DNA of 64,000 nucleotides from DAIOEK01 sp964648485 (GTDB lineage: Bacteria > Chloroflexota > Anaerolineae > Anaerolineales > Anaerolineaceae): NCBI GenBank assembly GCA_964648485.1, contig CAZYOF010000015.1:1-64000 (forward strand), given 5' to 3'. This document shows positions 1-8,545 of the stretch, piece by piece. The notes under the pieces are model-generated. The model saw only the letters and a program-made list of their open reading frames with translations. It did no database searches and had not been told where the DNA came from. The translations under genes and the position numbers were made by a program. Position 1 is the first letter of the stretch, and each line of letters begins with the position of its first letter.

Positions 1-24
1 CTTCGAATCAGTAGGTATATTGCC

Positions 25-2157
25 TTATTCTACTAATCGGAGAGAGATACGACCTCGTTCCGCTTCCACTTTGATGATCTCTACTTCTATCACATCCGCG
101 ACCTGCAGAAATGTTCCTGATGGCATTTGAGTACGATGCAGTAAACCATCTTGTTTTACACCAATATCCACAAACGCACCAAAATCGACCACATTGCGTA
201 CGGTCCCCTTTAACTTCATCCCTTCTGCCAGATCTTCCATCTTTAATACATCACTGCGCAGAATGGGAGCGGGTGCATCCTCTCGAGGATCCCTGCCTGG
301 TCTCACTAACTGCTCCAGGATATCGATCAGTGTCATGGGGCCGCAGCCCAATTCGACAGCCAGGTTTTCTGGGGTTATTTGTGCCCTTAAACTTTCGATT
401 GCTTTCTTTCGCTCATCTAGGCTCGCCCCGGGTAAAATTCCAGCTCGTTCAATAACTTTCTTCGCTACCGGATAGCTTTCTGGGTGAATAGCCGATGCAT
501 CCAATGGATTATCCCCGCCGATGATCCGCAAAAACCCGGCAGCCTGTTCAAAAGCCTTTGGTCCGAGTCCCGGCACTTTTTGTAAAAATTCCCGGCTGGA
601 AAATTTCCCATGCTCATCGCGAAATACAACAATTTTTTCAGCCAGTTTAGCTCCAATCCCGGCTACAGCTGCCAGTAACGCGGGAGATGCAGTATTTAAA
701 TCCACACCAACCTGGTTCACCACATCCTCGACAACGCCATCCAGGGTATTCTTCAAAAGTCCCTGATCGACATCATGCTGGTATAGACCAACCCCAATTG
801 ACCTTGGATCGATTTTCACAAGTTCAGCAAGCGGATCCTGAACTCGTCGGGCAATAGATACCGCCCCTCTGAGTGAAACATCCAGGTCAGGTAATTCCGC
901 TTTCGCTAACGGACTGGCGGAATAAACACTCGCCCCTGCTTCATTGGTGATCATATATTTTACAGCAGAGTATTTCGTTATTAACTGCGCAGCCAATTGT
1001 TCTGTTTCTCTCGATGCAGTTCCATTCCCAATGGATATCAGCGTCACCTGATATTTCTCAACAAGTTTACCCAACTTTTCCAGTGATTCCTGCCATTTTT
1101 TTTGCGGCTCATGCGGATAAATCGTATCCGTAGCCAGCATTTTCCCTGTAGCATCGACCACAGCAACTTTGCAACCTGTTCTGAAACCCGGATCCAATCC
1201 CAGTACACAATGCCCACTGAGTGGGGGTTGGCTGAGCAAACCTCGTAAGTTGCTGGCAAAAACCTGAATGGCGTGCATTTGAGCTTTAACTGTCAACTCG
1301 CGCCTTACATCCCTCTCAATCGCAGGTAGTAACAATCTTTCGGCACTGTCGTTTATCGCCAGTTCCATTTGTTCATACCACGGGGAATTCACGTCTGGCT
1401 TGATCCCGGAATTGATAGCGTATCGCCAATCGCGTTCCTGAACTTCCACCTTAACCCTCAGCACATTTTCAGATTCACCCCGATCAATCGCGAGTATCTG
1501 ATGAGGGCGCAATCGGTCAACCCTGTTTGAAAAATCGTAATATATTTCATATACGAATTTCTCATCCTGGCTTCCGTCCACTTTTTCAACAATTAAATTG
1601 GCAAAATTAAGTGCGCGTTCTCTGGTAAGCCGACGGATATCTGCATGGTCACTGATCACTTCAGCGACGATATCTCTGGCTCCAGCTAAAGCATCTTCAA
1701 TACTATTTACATGTTCGTTCAAGAAAGCTTTTGCAGTCTGTTCTGGCTTATCCCCTCTTTTCGGTTGCTGTAACAAAATATCAGCTAAACCCTGTAAACC
1801 TTTTTCTCGTGCAATACTGGCACGCGTCCTTCGTTTGGGTTTATACGGTGCATATAAGTCTTCAAGGGCAGTAAGAGTGGTTGCCTGTTGGATTTGTTCT
1901 TCTAATTCCGGTGTCAGTTTTCCCTGTTCTGTAATGGATGATAAAATGGCAATCCGGCGTTCATCTAAACCGCGTAACCGGTCCACTTCAGTTTGAATTT
2001 TCCTCAGTTGCTCTTCATCTAGTGTGCCAGTCATTTCCTTTCGGTACCTGGCGATAAAGGGAATAGTATTTCCCGCGTCCAGTAAATCTATGGCTGCACT
2101 TACCTGACTTGGTTTTATTTTTAGGTCGGCTGCAATGTGATTGGAATAGTCTGTCAC
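25..2157 (-). CDS. tex: Tex-family RNA-binding transcription accessory protein
   Basis: This 710-residue protein has the full Tex layout. The N-terminal helical region starts with the conserved NTIPFIARYRKE stretch. A YqgF/RNase H-like fold begins near residue 318 (GLDPGFRTGCK). Helix-hairpin-helix units lie around residues 486-545 (AAVAGIGAKLAEKI, KVPGLGPKAF). A C-terminal S1 RNA-binding domain spans about 640-710 (GTVRNVVDFGAFVDIG). Tex proteins bind nucleic acids in the cytoplasm and affect transcription and RNA turnover; the exact role here is not visible. The start is GTG at 2157, preceded by AAGAGGT at a suitable distance. The stop lies 24 bases from the window edge, so nothing can be said about a terminator or downstream partner. 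Length is typical of the family. Confidence 0.95.
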   Translation of the reverse strand: MTDYSNHIAADLKIKPSQVSAAIDLLDAGNTIPFIARYRKEMTGTLDEEQLRKIQTEVDRLRGLDERRIAILSSITEQGKLTPELEEQIQQATTLTALEDLYAPYKPKRRTRASIAREKGLQGLADILLQQPKRGDKPEQTAKAFLNEHVNSIEDALAGARDIVAEVISDHADIRRLTRERALNFANLIVEKVDGSQDEKFVYEIYYDFSNRVDRLRPHQILAIDRGESENVLRVKVEVQERDWRYAINSGIKPDVNSPWYEQMELAINDSAERLLLPAIERDVRRELTVKAQMHAIQVFASNLRGLLSQPPLSGHCVLGLDPGFRTGCKVAVVDATGKMLATDTIYPHEPQKKWQESLEKLGKLVEKYQVTLISIGNGTASRETEQLAAQLITKYSAVKYMITNEAGASVYSASPLAKAELPDLDVSLRGAVSIARRVQDPLAELVKIDPRSIGVGLYQHDVDQGLLKNTLDGVVEDVVNQVGVDLNTASPALLAAVAGIGAKLAEKIVVFRDEHGKFSSREFLQKVPGLGPKAFEQAAGFLRIIGGDNPLDASAIHPESYPVAKKVIERAGILPGASLDERKKAIESLRAQITPENLAVELGCGPMTLIDILEQLVRPGRDPREDAPAPILRSDVLKMEDLAEGMKLKGTVRNVVDFGAFVDIGVKQDGLLHRTQMPSGTFLQVADVIEVEIIKVEAERGRISLRLVE

Positions 2158-2277
2158 GGAATATACCTCTTGAGCAAGAATGACGAAAATTGTACCACTT
2201 GCCGATTAAACTATATTTATCAAAATCCGGGTGTTTCTTCTTGGGTAGATTAAGTTATACTATTTTTGCGAGGGAAT

Positions 2278-2916
2278 ATGAAAACGATCGACATTTCCAG
2301 TTGGTCTAGAAAAAAACATTTTGAACTCTACCAGGGATTTGATTATCCCCATTTTAACCTGACAGCCGCCATTGATATTACCCATATCCAACCTGTAATT
2401 AAAGAAATGGGATTATCAGTAACCGTAACATTCACTTACCTGTTTGCCAGAATTGCCAATGAGTTACCAGAATTTCGCTGGCGGATAAGGGATAATTTCG
2501 TTGTTGAACATGAAATCGTGCACCCGTCTACATCCATTCTGACGCCAGGAGATCTGTTCTCATTTTGCACGATTCCATTCGATTACAATTTCACGGCTTT
2601 CTCAAAAGCTGCTGCCCTGAAAATTGATGAGGTCAGGGAACATCCAACTCTCGAGGATGAACCAGGGCAAGATGACCTTCTATTCATGTCCAGTATTCCA
2701 TGGATTTCTTTTACCCAGCTCACCCATCCTGTACACATGCATCCAGTTGATTCGGTCCCACGGATTTCTTGGGGAAAGTATTTTGAAGAATCGGGCAGAA
2801 TAAAAATGCCTTTATCTGTTCAAGTACATCACGCCCTCATGGACGGTCTGCATGTGGGTAGATACTTTATTCGGGTTCAGGAATATCTCGAGCATCCAGA
2901 TCGATTATTTAACTAA
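2278..2916 (+). CDS. Chloramphenicol-acetyltransferase-fold acyltransferase (CatA-like)
   Basis: The protein of about 212 residues matches the CAT family over its whole length. Near the C-terminus it carries HHALMDGLHVGRY, corresponding to the catalytic HHxxxDGxH motif in which the first histidine activates the acceptor hydroxyl. The conserved N-terminal region (SSWSRKKHFELYQGFDYPHFNLTA) is also present. CAT enzymes are trimeric cytoplasmic acetyl-CoA-dependent O-acetyltransferases. Chromosomal members are often of unknown substrate, so drug resistance should not be assumed. I place the start at ATG 2278 because GAGGG lies just upstream; an in-frame TTG at 2266 is less likely. The gene stands alone, divergent from tex and convergent with the diguanylate cyclase. 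Confidence 0.85.
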   Translation: MKTIDISSWSRKKHFELYQGFDYPHFNLTAAIDITHIQPVIKEMGLSVTVTFTYLFARIANELPEFRWRIRDNFVVEHEIVHPSTSILTPGDLFSFCTIPFDYNFTAFSKAAALKIDEVREHPTLEDEPGQDDLLFMSSIPWISFTQLTHPVHMHPVDSVPRISWGKYFEESGRIKMPLSVQVHHALMDGLHVGRYFIRVQEYLEHPDRLFN

Positions 2917-2953
2917 ATCTACCCAAAAGGGAATTTACTAAAATGAACCACGG

Positions 2954-3913
2954 TCAGATCTTTCTGATTCGGCGATTCATTTTTTCTTTATACATCCGGT
3001 CATCAGCTCTTTTTTGCACATCGGATAACTGTGTTCCTTCTGTACCACATGCAACCCCGATGGATAGTTGCAGATATGGCTCATTGGTTTCGTCTATAAT
3101 TTTTCTTAAACGAGAAACGCCCTCTAATGCATTTGCTTCATCTACCTGAGGCAGGAGTACCGCAAATTCATCCCCACCCACCCTGGCAATAATATCTTCC
3201 GCTCGAAATGCGTTCTGCAGGCATTCAGCGGTTTTTTTAATCAGATAATCACCTTTTATGTGACCGAACCGATCATTAATTCCTTTGAGGTGGTCTAGGT
3301 CGCAAATAACAATGCTGACTGGATATAAACGGCTTACCTGCAGGCGCTGAATTTCTGTTTCAAAGAAATTTCGATTAAACAATCCAGTTAAGGAATCATG
3401 TGTACTTAAAAATCTGAGGTCATCTTCCATCATTTTTCGGTCAGTGATATCTTTGGCTGTACCCACAACCAGGATAATTTCATTATTAGTATCCAGAACG
3501 GGGCGCATGGTCGTTACATAATAATGACAACCATCATCAAATTCGGTAATCACCTCAATGGTTTTTGGCTCTTTTTTATCCATCACCCACTTGAGAGCCG
3601 CTTTTCTTTTTTCAGCTTCCGCGCTCGAAAACACTTGGTCAAATCTGTATCCAATGATTTTTTCTCTGGTTTTTTGGGCATGCCGAATAAAAGCCTGATT
3701 CACATATGTGTACTCACCTTGAACACTTAATGAATATATAGGATCACTTGATCCATCCAAAATTGTCACTATCTGCGACAGTTTTTCAGATAATTCGCAA
3801 ATGGCTTTTTCTTTTTCAGCTAATTCCCCCTTAAGATTATCTAGGGCTTCTGCCATGACGTCAGATTTTTTCAGTTGATAAGTATTACTCCGAGTATTCT
3901 TTTTCTTCTCCAT
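2954..3913 (-). CDS. PAS-GGDEF diguanylate cyclase
   Basis: This cytoplasmic protein of about 319 residues starts with a charged coiled-coil segment (LKGELAEKEKAICELSEKLSQ). A PAS/PAC sensor module follows (YVNQAFIRHAQKTREKIIG through VVGTAKDITDRKMMEDDL), then a GGDEF domain opening with FLSTHDSLTGLFNRNFFE and containing the intact active-site sequence RVGGDEFAVLLP. It should make cyclic di-GMP from two GTP. No inhibitory RxxD site five residues before GGDEF is obvious. The start is ATG 3913, with AGGGAG five bases upstream; this drops a 22-residue extension that lacks a ribosome-binding site. No heme or transmembrane segment is seen, so the PAS ligand is unknown. Two HD-GYP proteins that would degrade the product lie 6-8 kb away. 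Confidence 0.9.
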   Translation of the reverse strand: MEKKKNTRSNTYQLKKSDVMAEALDNLKGELAEKEKAICELSEKLSQIVTILDGSSDPIYSLSVQGEYTYVNQAFIRHAQKTREKIIGYRFDQVFSSAEAEKRKAALKWVMDKKEPKTIEVITEFDDGCHYYVTTMRPVLDTNNEIILVVGTAKDITDRKMMEDDLRFLSTHDSLTGLFNRNFFETEIQRLQVSRLYPVSIVICDLDHLKGINDRFGHIKGDYLIKKTAECLQNAFRAEDIIARVGGDEFAVLLPQVDEANALEGVSRLRKIIDETNEPYLQLSIGVACGTEGTQLSDVQKRADDRMYKEKMNRRIRKI

Positions 3914-4149
3914 ATGACTCCCTGGAGAACTTAATGCATCTCCCCCATGATAATGTAAGCACAATATTGCAGAGAGCATCAGCTCAGTTTTTTGGCTTGC
4001 AGTATAGTGCCATTATATCATTTCCATCTAAAGGATAACTCTATATATGATGCTGCTAGCAAACGGGTTATTAATGGAGTTGGCTCTTTCAATTTTGATA
4101 GTGTGTATAATTTGACTTACATGAAAATAAAAATTTTCGAGGGACTACG

Positions 4150-4785
4150 ATGACTAAAAAAGTTGTAGTGGTTGCAGGAAACATCGGATCAGGAAAAACC
4201 TCACTCACCGAACGGATGGGATCCCGACTGGGGTGGAAGACTGCTTTTGAATCGGTCTCTGATAATCCTTATCTTGCCGATTTTTATCGTGATATGAAGA
4301 GCTGGTCTTTTCATCTTCAAGTGTTCTTTCTCGGACACCGGGCTGAGCAATATTTACAACTCTGTAACAACCCAATATCAGCAATTCTCGATAGATCAAT
4401 ATATGAAGATGCGTTCATTTTTGCCCGGGCATTGAACCATTTGGGTAATTTAAATGAACAGGACTATCGAACATATTTACGGCTTTATAATCTGGTGGTT
4501 AGCCAGTTACCTACACCAGATTTACTGATCGTACTTAGAGCACCCGTCGCTGTGTTAATGGATAGGATCCAGAAACGGGCTCGTAACATCGAGACCGGAA
4601 TAAGTGCCGAGTATCTTTCTCTGCTTGATTCCTTCTACGATGATTGGATGAAAGATTTTGACCTGTGCCCGGTGCTAACACTGCAGACAGAGAATCTAGA
4701 TTATGTTCATCATGCTCGGGCTATGGATATCGTGGAACAAAAAATTCAAGAGAAACTAGCAGGAAAAGAAGAAGTAATCCTATAG
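4150..4785 (+). CDS. Deoxynucleoside kinase (dCK/dGK family)
   Basis: This 211-residue kinase has the P-loop GNIGSGKT at residues 10-17. The family signature ILDRSIYEDAFIFA lies near residue 80, where the DRS arginine and the following glutamate bind substrate. A lid-like arginine cluster (MDRIQKRARNIE) follows. Such enzymes phosphorylate deoxynucleosides for dNTP salvage in the cytosol. Base preference cannot be read from the sequence. ATG 4150 is preceded by GAGGG at good spacing. The gene is separated from the ECF sigma operon by about 100 bases that include a candidate sigma-dependent promoter, so it is probably transcribed alone. Confidence 0.9.
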   Translation: MTKKVVVVAGNIGSGKTSLTERMGSRLGWKTAFESVSDNPYLADFYRDMKSWSFHLQVFFLGHRAEQYLQLCNNPISAILDRSIYEDAFIFARALNHLGNLNEQDYRTYLRLYNLVVSQLPTPDLLIVLRAPVAVLMDRIQKRARNIETGISAEYLSLLDSFYDDWMKDFDLCPVLTLQTENLDYVHHARAMDIVEQKIQEKLAGKEEVIL

Positions 4786-4828
4786 AGCAAATATCAAAGT
4801 TTTACTTACCTTATCAAGAAATTCTTGC

Positions 4829-4852
4829 AACCTTTTTTCTCTTGTTGCGTAT
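4829..4852 (+). promoter_or_regulatory. Candidate ECF-type autoregulated promoter
   Basis: AACC at 4829-4832 is followed after 15 bases by CGTAT at 4848-4852. This is the usual AAC/CGT element pair of ECF sigma-factor target promoters, placed about 33 bases before the sigma gene start at 4885. It would give autoregulation of the sigma/anti-sigma operon. The evidence is motif only. Confidence 0.4.
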
Positions 4853-4884
4853 ATTGTTGTGATAACAGGTATAGCAGGCATTAA

Positions 4885-5481
4885 ATGAGTGCGACAGCGC
4901 ATAATGTAAATGAATCTAAGGAACATCCGATTGATCCGGCAAATTTCACATCCATTGTGGAACAATATCAAAAGCCGGTCTATAATCTTTGCGCGCGCAT
5001 GTTGGGGGATGAAGTTGACGCTGAAGACGCAGCACAGGAAACCTTTTGGAAAGCTTATAAGAATATTCAATCTTATGATTCACAACGTCCTTTCCTCACC
5101 TGGCTGCTCTCAATTGCAGCTCACTATTGTATCGATCAAATTAGAAAAAGAAGGTTTGGTTCCGTCAGCATAGATGCGATGCCAGATGACTTCATTCCTG
5201 ATCTTGCTATGCTTCCAGAAAGCGCAGCTGCGCAATCTGAAGAACAAAAAAGAATTAGAGGTCTTCTCAGCACATTATCAGCGGAAGACCGGTCTGCAGT
5301 CATTATGCGATATTGGTATGACTTTTCAGACGAGGAGATAGGAAAAGTGTTACATCTTACTGTTAGCGCTGTAAAAAGCAGGTTATTTCGTGCTAGAAAA
5401 CTAATGGCACAGGAATGGTTAAACCAAAATTCAACTCAACCCCTTCCCGCCAGGAGGACTCATGAACCATCAGCCGTTTGA
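4885..5481 (+). CDS. RNA polymerase sigma factor, ECF subfamily
   Basis: This 198-residue ECF sigma factor has region 2 (YQKPVYNLCARMLGDEVDAE, DAAQETFWKAYKNI, then FLTWLLSIAAHYCIDQIRKR) and region 4 (LSAEDRSAVIMRYWYDFSDE followed by the HTH EEIGKVLHLTVSAVKSRLFRARK). It would direct RNA polymerase to stress- or envelope-responsive promoters. It overlaps the next gene by 20 bases. That gene is a zinc-finger membrane anti-sigma factor, and two surface proteins follow, so this is probably a cell-envelope stress circuit. The upstream AACC-N15-CGTA pair suggests positive autoregulation. Regulon members outside the operon cannot be assigned from this window. Confidence 0.93.
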   Translation: MSATAHNVNESKEHPIDPANFTSIVEQYQKPVYNLCARMLGDEVDAEDAAQETFWKAYKNIQSYDSQRPFLTWLLSIAAHYCIDQIRKRRFGSVSIDAMPDDFIPDLAMLPESAAAQSEEQKRIRGLLSTLSAEDRSAVIMRYWYDFSDEEIGKVLHLTVSAVKSRLFRARKLMAQEWLNQNSTQPLPARRTHEPSAV

Positions 5482-5998
5482 AGATTGGATCTTTGAAGAT
5501 ACCTTGTTGGAGGATCAGCGGATTGCGCTGAAACAACATATCGCGACTTGCAATGAATGCCGCCATCTTTCTGAAGCTGCAAAGGGGGTAGATTGGCTCT
5601 TTAATCAATCCTCAGATTTAGAACCCGCCCCAGGTTTTAGCTTGAGATGGCAAAAATTGGCAGAAAATAGAGTTCAAAGAGAACAACAACTGGCAGCTTG
5701 GGTGGTATTTTCATCTTTACTGGCTGTTGCAGGTTCCATCGTTCTCGTCAATTTTGGGGCACTTTGGTTCGAGAATATTAATCTTTACCAGATGTTTGTC
5801 GCTGGAGTTGTGAGGGCGATTAACCAAACAACGATCATCCTTGAATGGTTTACTGCCATCCAATTCTTTATATCCGCTATCCCGGTGGGTATTACCCGTA
5901 TGGTTGGTATATCCCTGGGCGCTCTTGCTACCTTCTGGGTATCGATTTGGGTGGTTGCACTTAGAAAGATCACCGCTGGACAAAGGAGGGAAGCATGA
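5462..5998 (+). CDS. Membrane anti-sigma factor with zf-HC2 zinc finger
   Basis: The 178-residue protein begins with a short cytoplasmic anti-sigma domain carrying the HxxxCxxC zinc-binding motif (HIATCNECRHL, about residues 28-38). Hydrophobic segments follow near 82-102 (AAWVVFSSLLAVAGSIVLVNF), 135-155 and 158-170. Anti-sigma factors of this type hold an ECF sigma factor at the membrane until a signal frees it. AGGAGG lies four bases before ATG 5462. It overlaps the sigma gene by 20 bases and the next gene by 4, so the three are translationally coupled. Several membrane spans rather than one are somewhat unusual for a zf-HC2 protein. Confidence 0.85.
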   Translation: MNHQPFEDWIFEDTLLEDQRIALKQHIATCNECRHLSEAAKGVDWLFNQSSDLEPAPGFSLRWQKLAENRVQREQQLAAWVVFSSLLAVAGSIVLVNFGALWFENINLYQMFVAGVVRAINQTTIILEWFTAIQFFISAIPVGITRMVGISLGALATFWVSIWVVALRKITAGQRREA

Positions 5999-6969
5999 AA
6001 CAGTTTAGGCTCTTCGTTCTAATGCTGGTAGTGATCGTAGGATTGATACCATCTCCAGTTTATGCCGCACCGCTGGATGATGACCAGGTGGTAATGGGTG
6101 GATCTTATATCCTTAAAAGCAATGAGACACTCAACGGTAATTTGATTGTTATTGGCGGAACTGCAAGAGTGGAAAAAGATGCAGTTGTTAATGGCAGCAT
6201 TATCCTGGTGGGTGGACAGGTTACCATAAATGGTATCGTGGAAAAGAGCATCCATCTCTTTGCAGGATCTGCAAGTATATCGGATTCAGCGATTATATTG
6301 GGTGATGTATACCTGGTCTCTTCAGTATTAAATAAATCGGATAGCGCAGATATTCGTGGAGAAATTAAAGAAGGCGGTTCACTTCCATCTGGTTTTATTA
6401 TTCCAGAAAAACCATCTACGCCAACCCCTCCTAAAGCAGTGATCCCTTCAGGTGATGGATTATTAGGAGAAATTGCTAGCTTTTTAGGCTCATTATTGTC
6501 AGTATTCTTCTTCAGCATCATTAGTGCGTGCGTAGCTATGCTGATTGCCTTATTTGTGCCTAAGCATATCAATCGGGTATCAAATGCAATTGTTTCTTCA
6601 CCCTGGGTTGGTTTCTTTGTTGCAGTGCTCACGATAATTGCTTTCCCCATCATTGTGGTCATCTTGGCTATTTCTATCATTCTCGCGCCTGTTGCTGTCC
6701 TTACAGTCGTTGCGCTCGCCCTCGCTTGTTATTTAGGCTGGGTTGCCCTTGGTACAGAATTGGGAGATCGCCTGGCACGATTATTTAAAACTACATGGGC
6801 TGTACCCATCTCAGCAGGAATGGGAACTCTTATAATGGGTCTGGTTTTAGGCGTTGTATCATTAATGCCATGCCTGGGTTGGCTCGTAGTATCCCTCATT
6901 GTATTGATTGGTTTGGGTGGTGTTATTCTCACCCGTTTTGGTACACGTATCTATGAAGGTTCAAAGTAA
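5995..6969 (+). CDS. Secreted bactofilin-like polymer-forming domain fused to membrane helices
   Basis: The 324-residue protein has a signal peptide (residues 1-24, ending VYAAP). A short right-handed beta-helix region of repeated glycine/valine strands (about 30-125: LNGNLIVIGGTARVEKDAVV, NGSIILVGGQVTING) resembles bactofilin polymer-forming domains. A proline-rich linker follows (KPSTPTPPKAVIP), then about five transmembrane helices from residue 160 to 320. Bactofilins are usually cytoplasmic scaffolds. Here the signal peptide places the beta-helix outside the membrane. It overlaps the anti-sigma gene by 4 bases and is probably either a target or a sensor of the ECF circuit. The precise role is unknown. 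Confidence 0.7.
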   Translation: MKQFRLFVLMLVVIVGLIPSPVYAAPLDDDQVVMGGSYILKSNETLNGNLIVIGGTARVEKDAVVNGSIILVGGQVTINGIVEKSIHLFAGSASISDSAIILGDVYLVSSVLNKSDSADIRGEIKEGGSLPSGFIIPEKPSTPTPPKAVIPSGDGLLGEIASFLGSLLSVFFFSIISACVAMLIALFVPKHINRVSNAIVSSPWVGFFVAVLTIIAFPIIVVILAISIILAPVAVLTVVALALACYLGWVALGTELGDRLARLFKTTWAVPISAGMGTLIMGLVLGVVSLMPCLGWLVVSLIVLIGLGGVILTRFGTRIYEGSK

Positions 6970-7036
6970 AAATCAATAATTTCTCTTTTCTACAAAAAGA
7001 GATACAAAGTAATAAAAGGAAATATCGGAGTAAATT

Positions 7037-7888
7037 ATGAAAAAGCAATTATTTTTCGCAATTGGAGTTTTAACCCTCTCCTCATTGGCATGTAGTTTTA
7101 CAGTTAACCTGCCCTCAGTAGAAACTATTCCAGAAAAAACAGCAACGATTAATGAGTCGGTTCCTAAAGGCATCGAGAATGTGGTTCTTCGGCTCGATAT
7201 TGGAGCTGCTGAAGTAGGAATCGAATCCGGTTCGAAAAATCTGGTGAATGGATCTGTAACCTATAACGTAGCCGGTTGGGAACCAAAGGTAAACTGGGAC
7301 GGGGACGAACTCTCAATCAAACAAGAAACTCAAGGAATTAAAGGTTTACCATCCACAAAGGTTACAAATAAATGGAATTTGAAATTGGGAGGTACCACAC
7401 CCACTTCATTAATTCTACATGCAGGCGCATATAGTGGGAAAATGGAACTCGGTGGATTACCCCTGACCAGCTTAAGAATCGAAGATGGAGCTAGCACCAA
7501 CACTGTATCATTTTCCAGTCTTAATACAACTCAGATGGAAGATTTTACTTATAATACCGGAGCTTCTACAATAACTCTTAAAGGTCTCGCCAATGCGAAT
7601 TTTGAAAAAATGGATTTTTCTGGTGGCGCAGGATCTTACGAATTGGATTTCAACGGCGACCTTCAAAGAGATGCTGAAGTAAATATTGAAGCAGGTGTTA
7701 GCACGATAAGAATTGTGATTCCTGAAGGTACTTCAGCTGAGATAAAAGTAAATGGCGAAATGAAAAATGTTAATACCAATGGTACCTGGACAGTAAATGG
7801 TAGCCGCTATTCAACAGAAGGCACTGGACCAAAATTGGAAATTGATGTAAATATGAATCTGGGTTCCTTGGAATTGGTAAGAAAATAA
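7037..7888 (+). CDS. Toast-rack/adhesin-like surface lipoprotein
   Basis: The 283-residue protein has a lipoprotein signal peptide with lipobox LSSLAC, so it is expected to be lipidated at Cys19. The mature part is rich in short beta-strands with regular Gly/Ser/Thr turns (IGAAEVGIESGSKNLVNG, GASTNTVSFSSLN, GGAGSYELDFNGDL, AGVSTIRIVIPEG). This resembles the toast-rack and DUF4097-type stacked beta repeats of envelope stress operons. It lies 67 bases after the bactofilin-like gene and is followed by a strong hairpin, so it is likely the last gene of the ECF operon. Its own SD is weak (CGGAG 11 bases upstream). Function beyond surface location is unknown. Confidence 0.7.
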   Translation: MKKQLFFAIGVLTLSSLACSFTVNLPSVETIPEKTATINESVPKGIENVVLRLDIGAAEVGIESGSKNLVNGSVTYNVAGWEPKVNWDGDELSIKQETQGIKGLPSTKVTNKWNLKLGGTTPTSLILHAGAYSGKMELGGLPLTSLRIEDGASTNTVSFSSLNTTQMEDFTYNTGASTITLKGLANANFEKMDFSGGAGSYELDFNGDLQRDAEVNIEAGVSTIRIVIPEGTSAEIKVNGEMKNVNTNGTWTVNGSRYSTEGTGPKLEIDVNMNLGSLELVRK

Positions 7889-7909
7889 GGTTCTTATCCT
7901 GAGTAGAAA

Positions 7910-7934
7910 AAATCGTCAACGCTGTTGACGATTT
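7910..7934. terminator. Bidirectional hairpin terminator
   Basis: A perfect 11-bp stem (AAATCGTCAAC / GTTGACGATTT) with a 3-base loop is followed by a T-run on both strands. It separates the convergent lipoprotein gene and nadD and probably serves both. Confidence 0.85.
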
Positions 7935-7936
7935 TT

Positions 7937-8545
7937 TTATCTGGATTTGGATGAATAGAGATGATGTTCTTGGATGTAAGTGTTCACCTGCGGGTTTAAA
8001 AACTGCCATACCTCTTCATTCCTGCCCTTACGGGCTCGGATGTCACTCGCAGATATCTCAATCAGTGGGGATCTAAGGAAAATGACTTTTCCTATTAATG
8101 AGGGAAATCTTGAATAGATAGTTTTTAAACCCAATCTCGCGCCGGGTCTGCGCAATACAATGATTTGATCACATTCTTCAATAAAATTTTCGGGTCGATG
8201 CCATGTATGTAGATCTCTTAACGAATCTCCTCCCATCAGATACATCAGCTTATCTTTCGGAAACCTGGAACGCAGGATTCTCATGGTGTCCACTGCATAA
8301 TGGGGTCCCTGACGTGCAATCTCAACATCACTTAGCTCAAACCTGGTTTCCTGTTTGAGCATAAACTGAACCATCTTGATGCGGTGTTCAATCTCGGAAT
8401 GATCGATTCCAAGCTTATGGGGTGGGATGGCAGTGAGCATCCACATTACTTTATCTAAACCTAGCTGGTACAGAGCCTCTGCGGCTAATATTTGGTGACC
8501 GATGTGGGGAGGATCAAATGTCCCACCAAAAATCCCAATTCTCAT
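7937..8545 (-). CDS. nadD: Nicotinate-nucleotide adenylyltransferase
   Basis: This 202-residue enzyme has the nucleotidyltransferase signature GGTFDPPHIGH at residues 7-17. The C-terminal ISASDIR motif (about residue 165) completes the ATP-binding site. It transfers AMP from ATP to nicotinate mononucleotide in NAD synthesis, in the cytoplasm. The start codon directly abuts the stop of obgE, so the two are co-transcribed and probably translationally coupled. This obgE-nadD linkage is common in bacteria. The gene ends at the 7910-7934 terminator. Confidence 0.96.
   Translation of the reverse strand: MRIGIFGGTFDPPHIGHQILAAEALYQLGLDKVMWMLTAIPPHKLGIDHSEIEHRIKMVQFMLKQETRFELSDVEIARQGPHYAVDTMRILRSRFPKDKLMYLMGGDSLRDLHTWHRPENFIEECDQIIVLRRPGARLGLKTIYSRFPSLIGKVIFLRSPLIEISASDIRARKGRNEEVWQFLNPQVNTYIQEHHLYSSKSR

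Noticed and set aside
1..24. Possible tRNA end (TTCGAATC at the window edge)
   Set aside because: Eight bases of T-loop-like sequence without flanking stem pairing cannot support a tRNA call.
6105..6680. 191-codon antisense frame opposite the bactofilin-like gene
   Set aside because: The sense gene has signal peptide, helices and coupled overlap. The antisense frame has no recognisable features.
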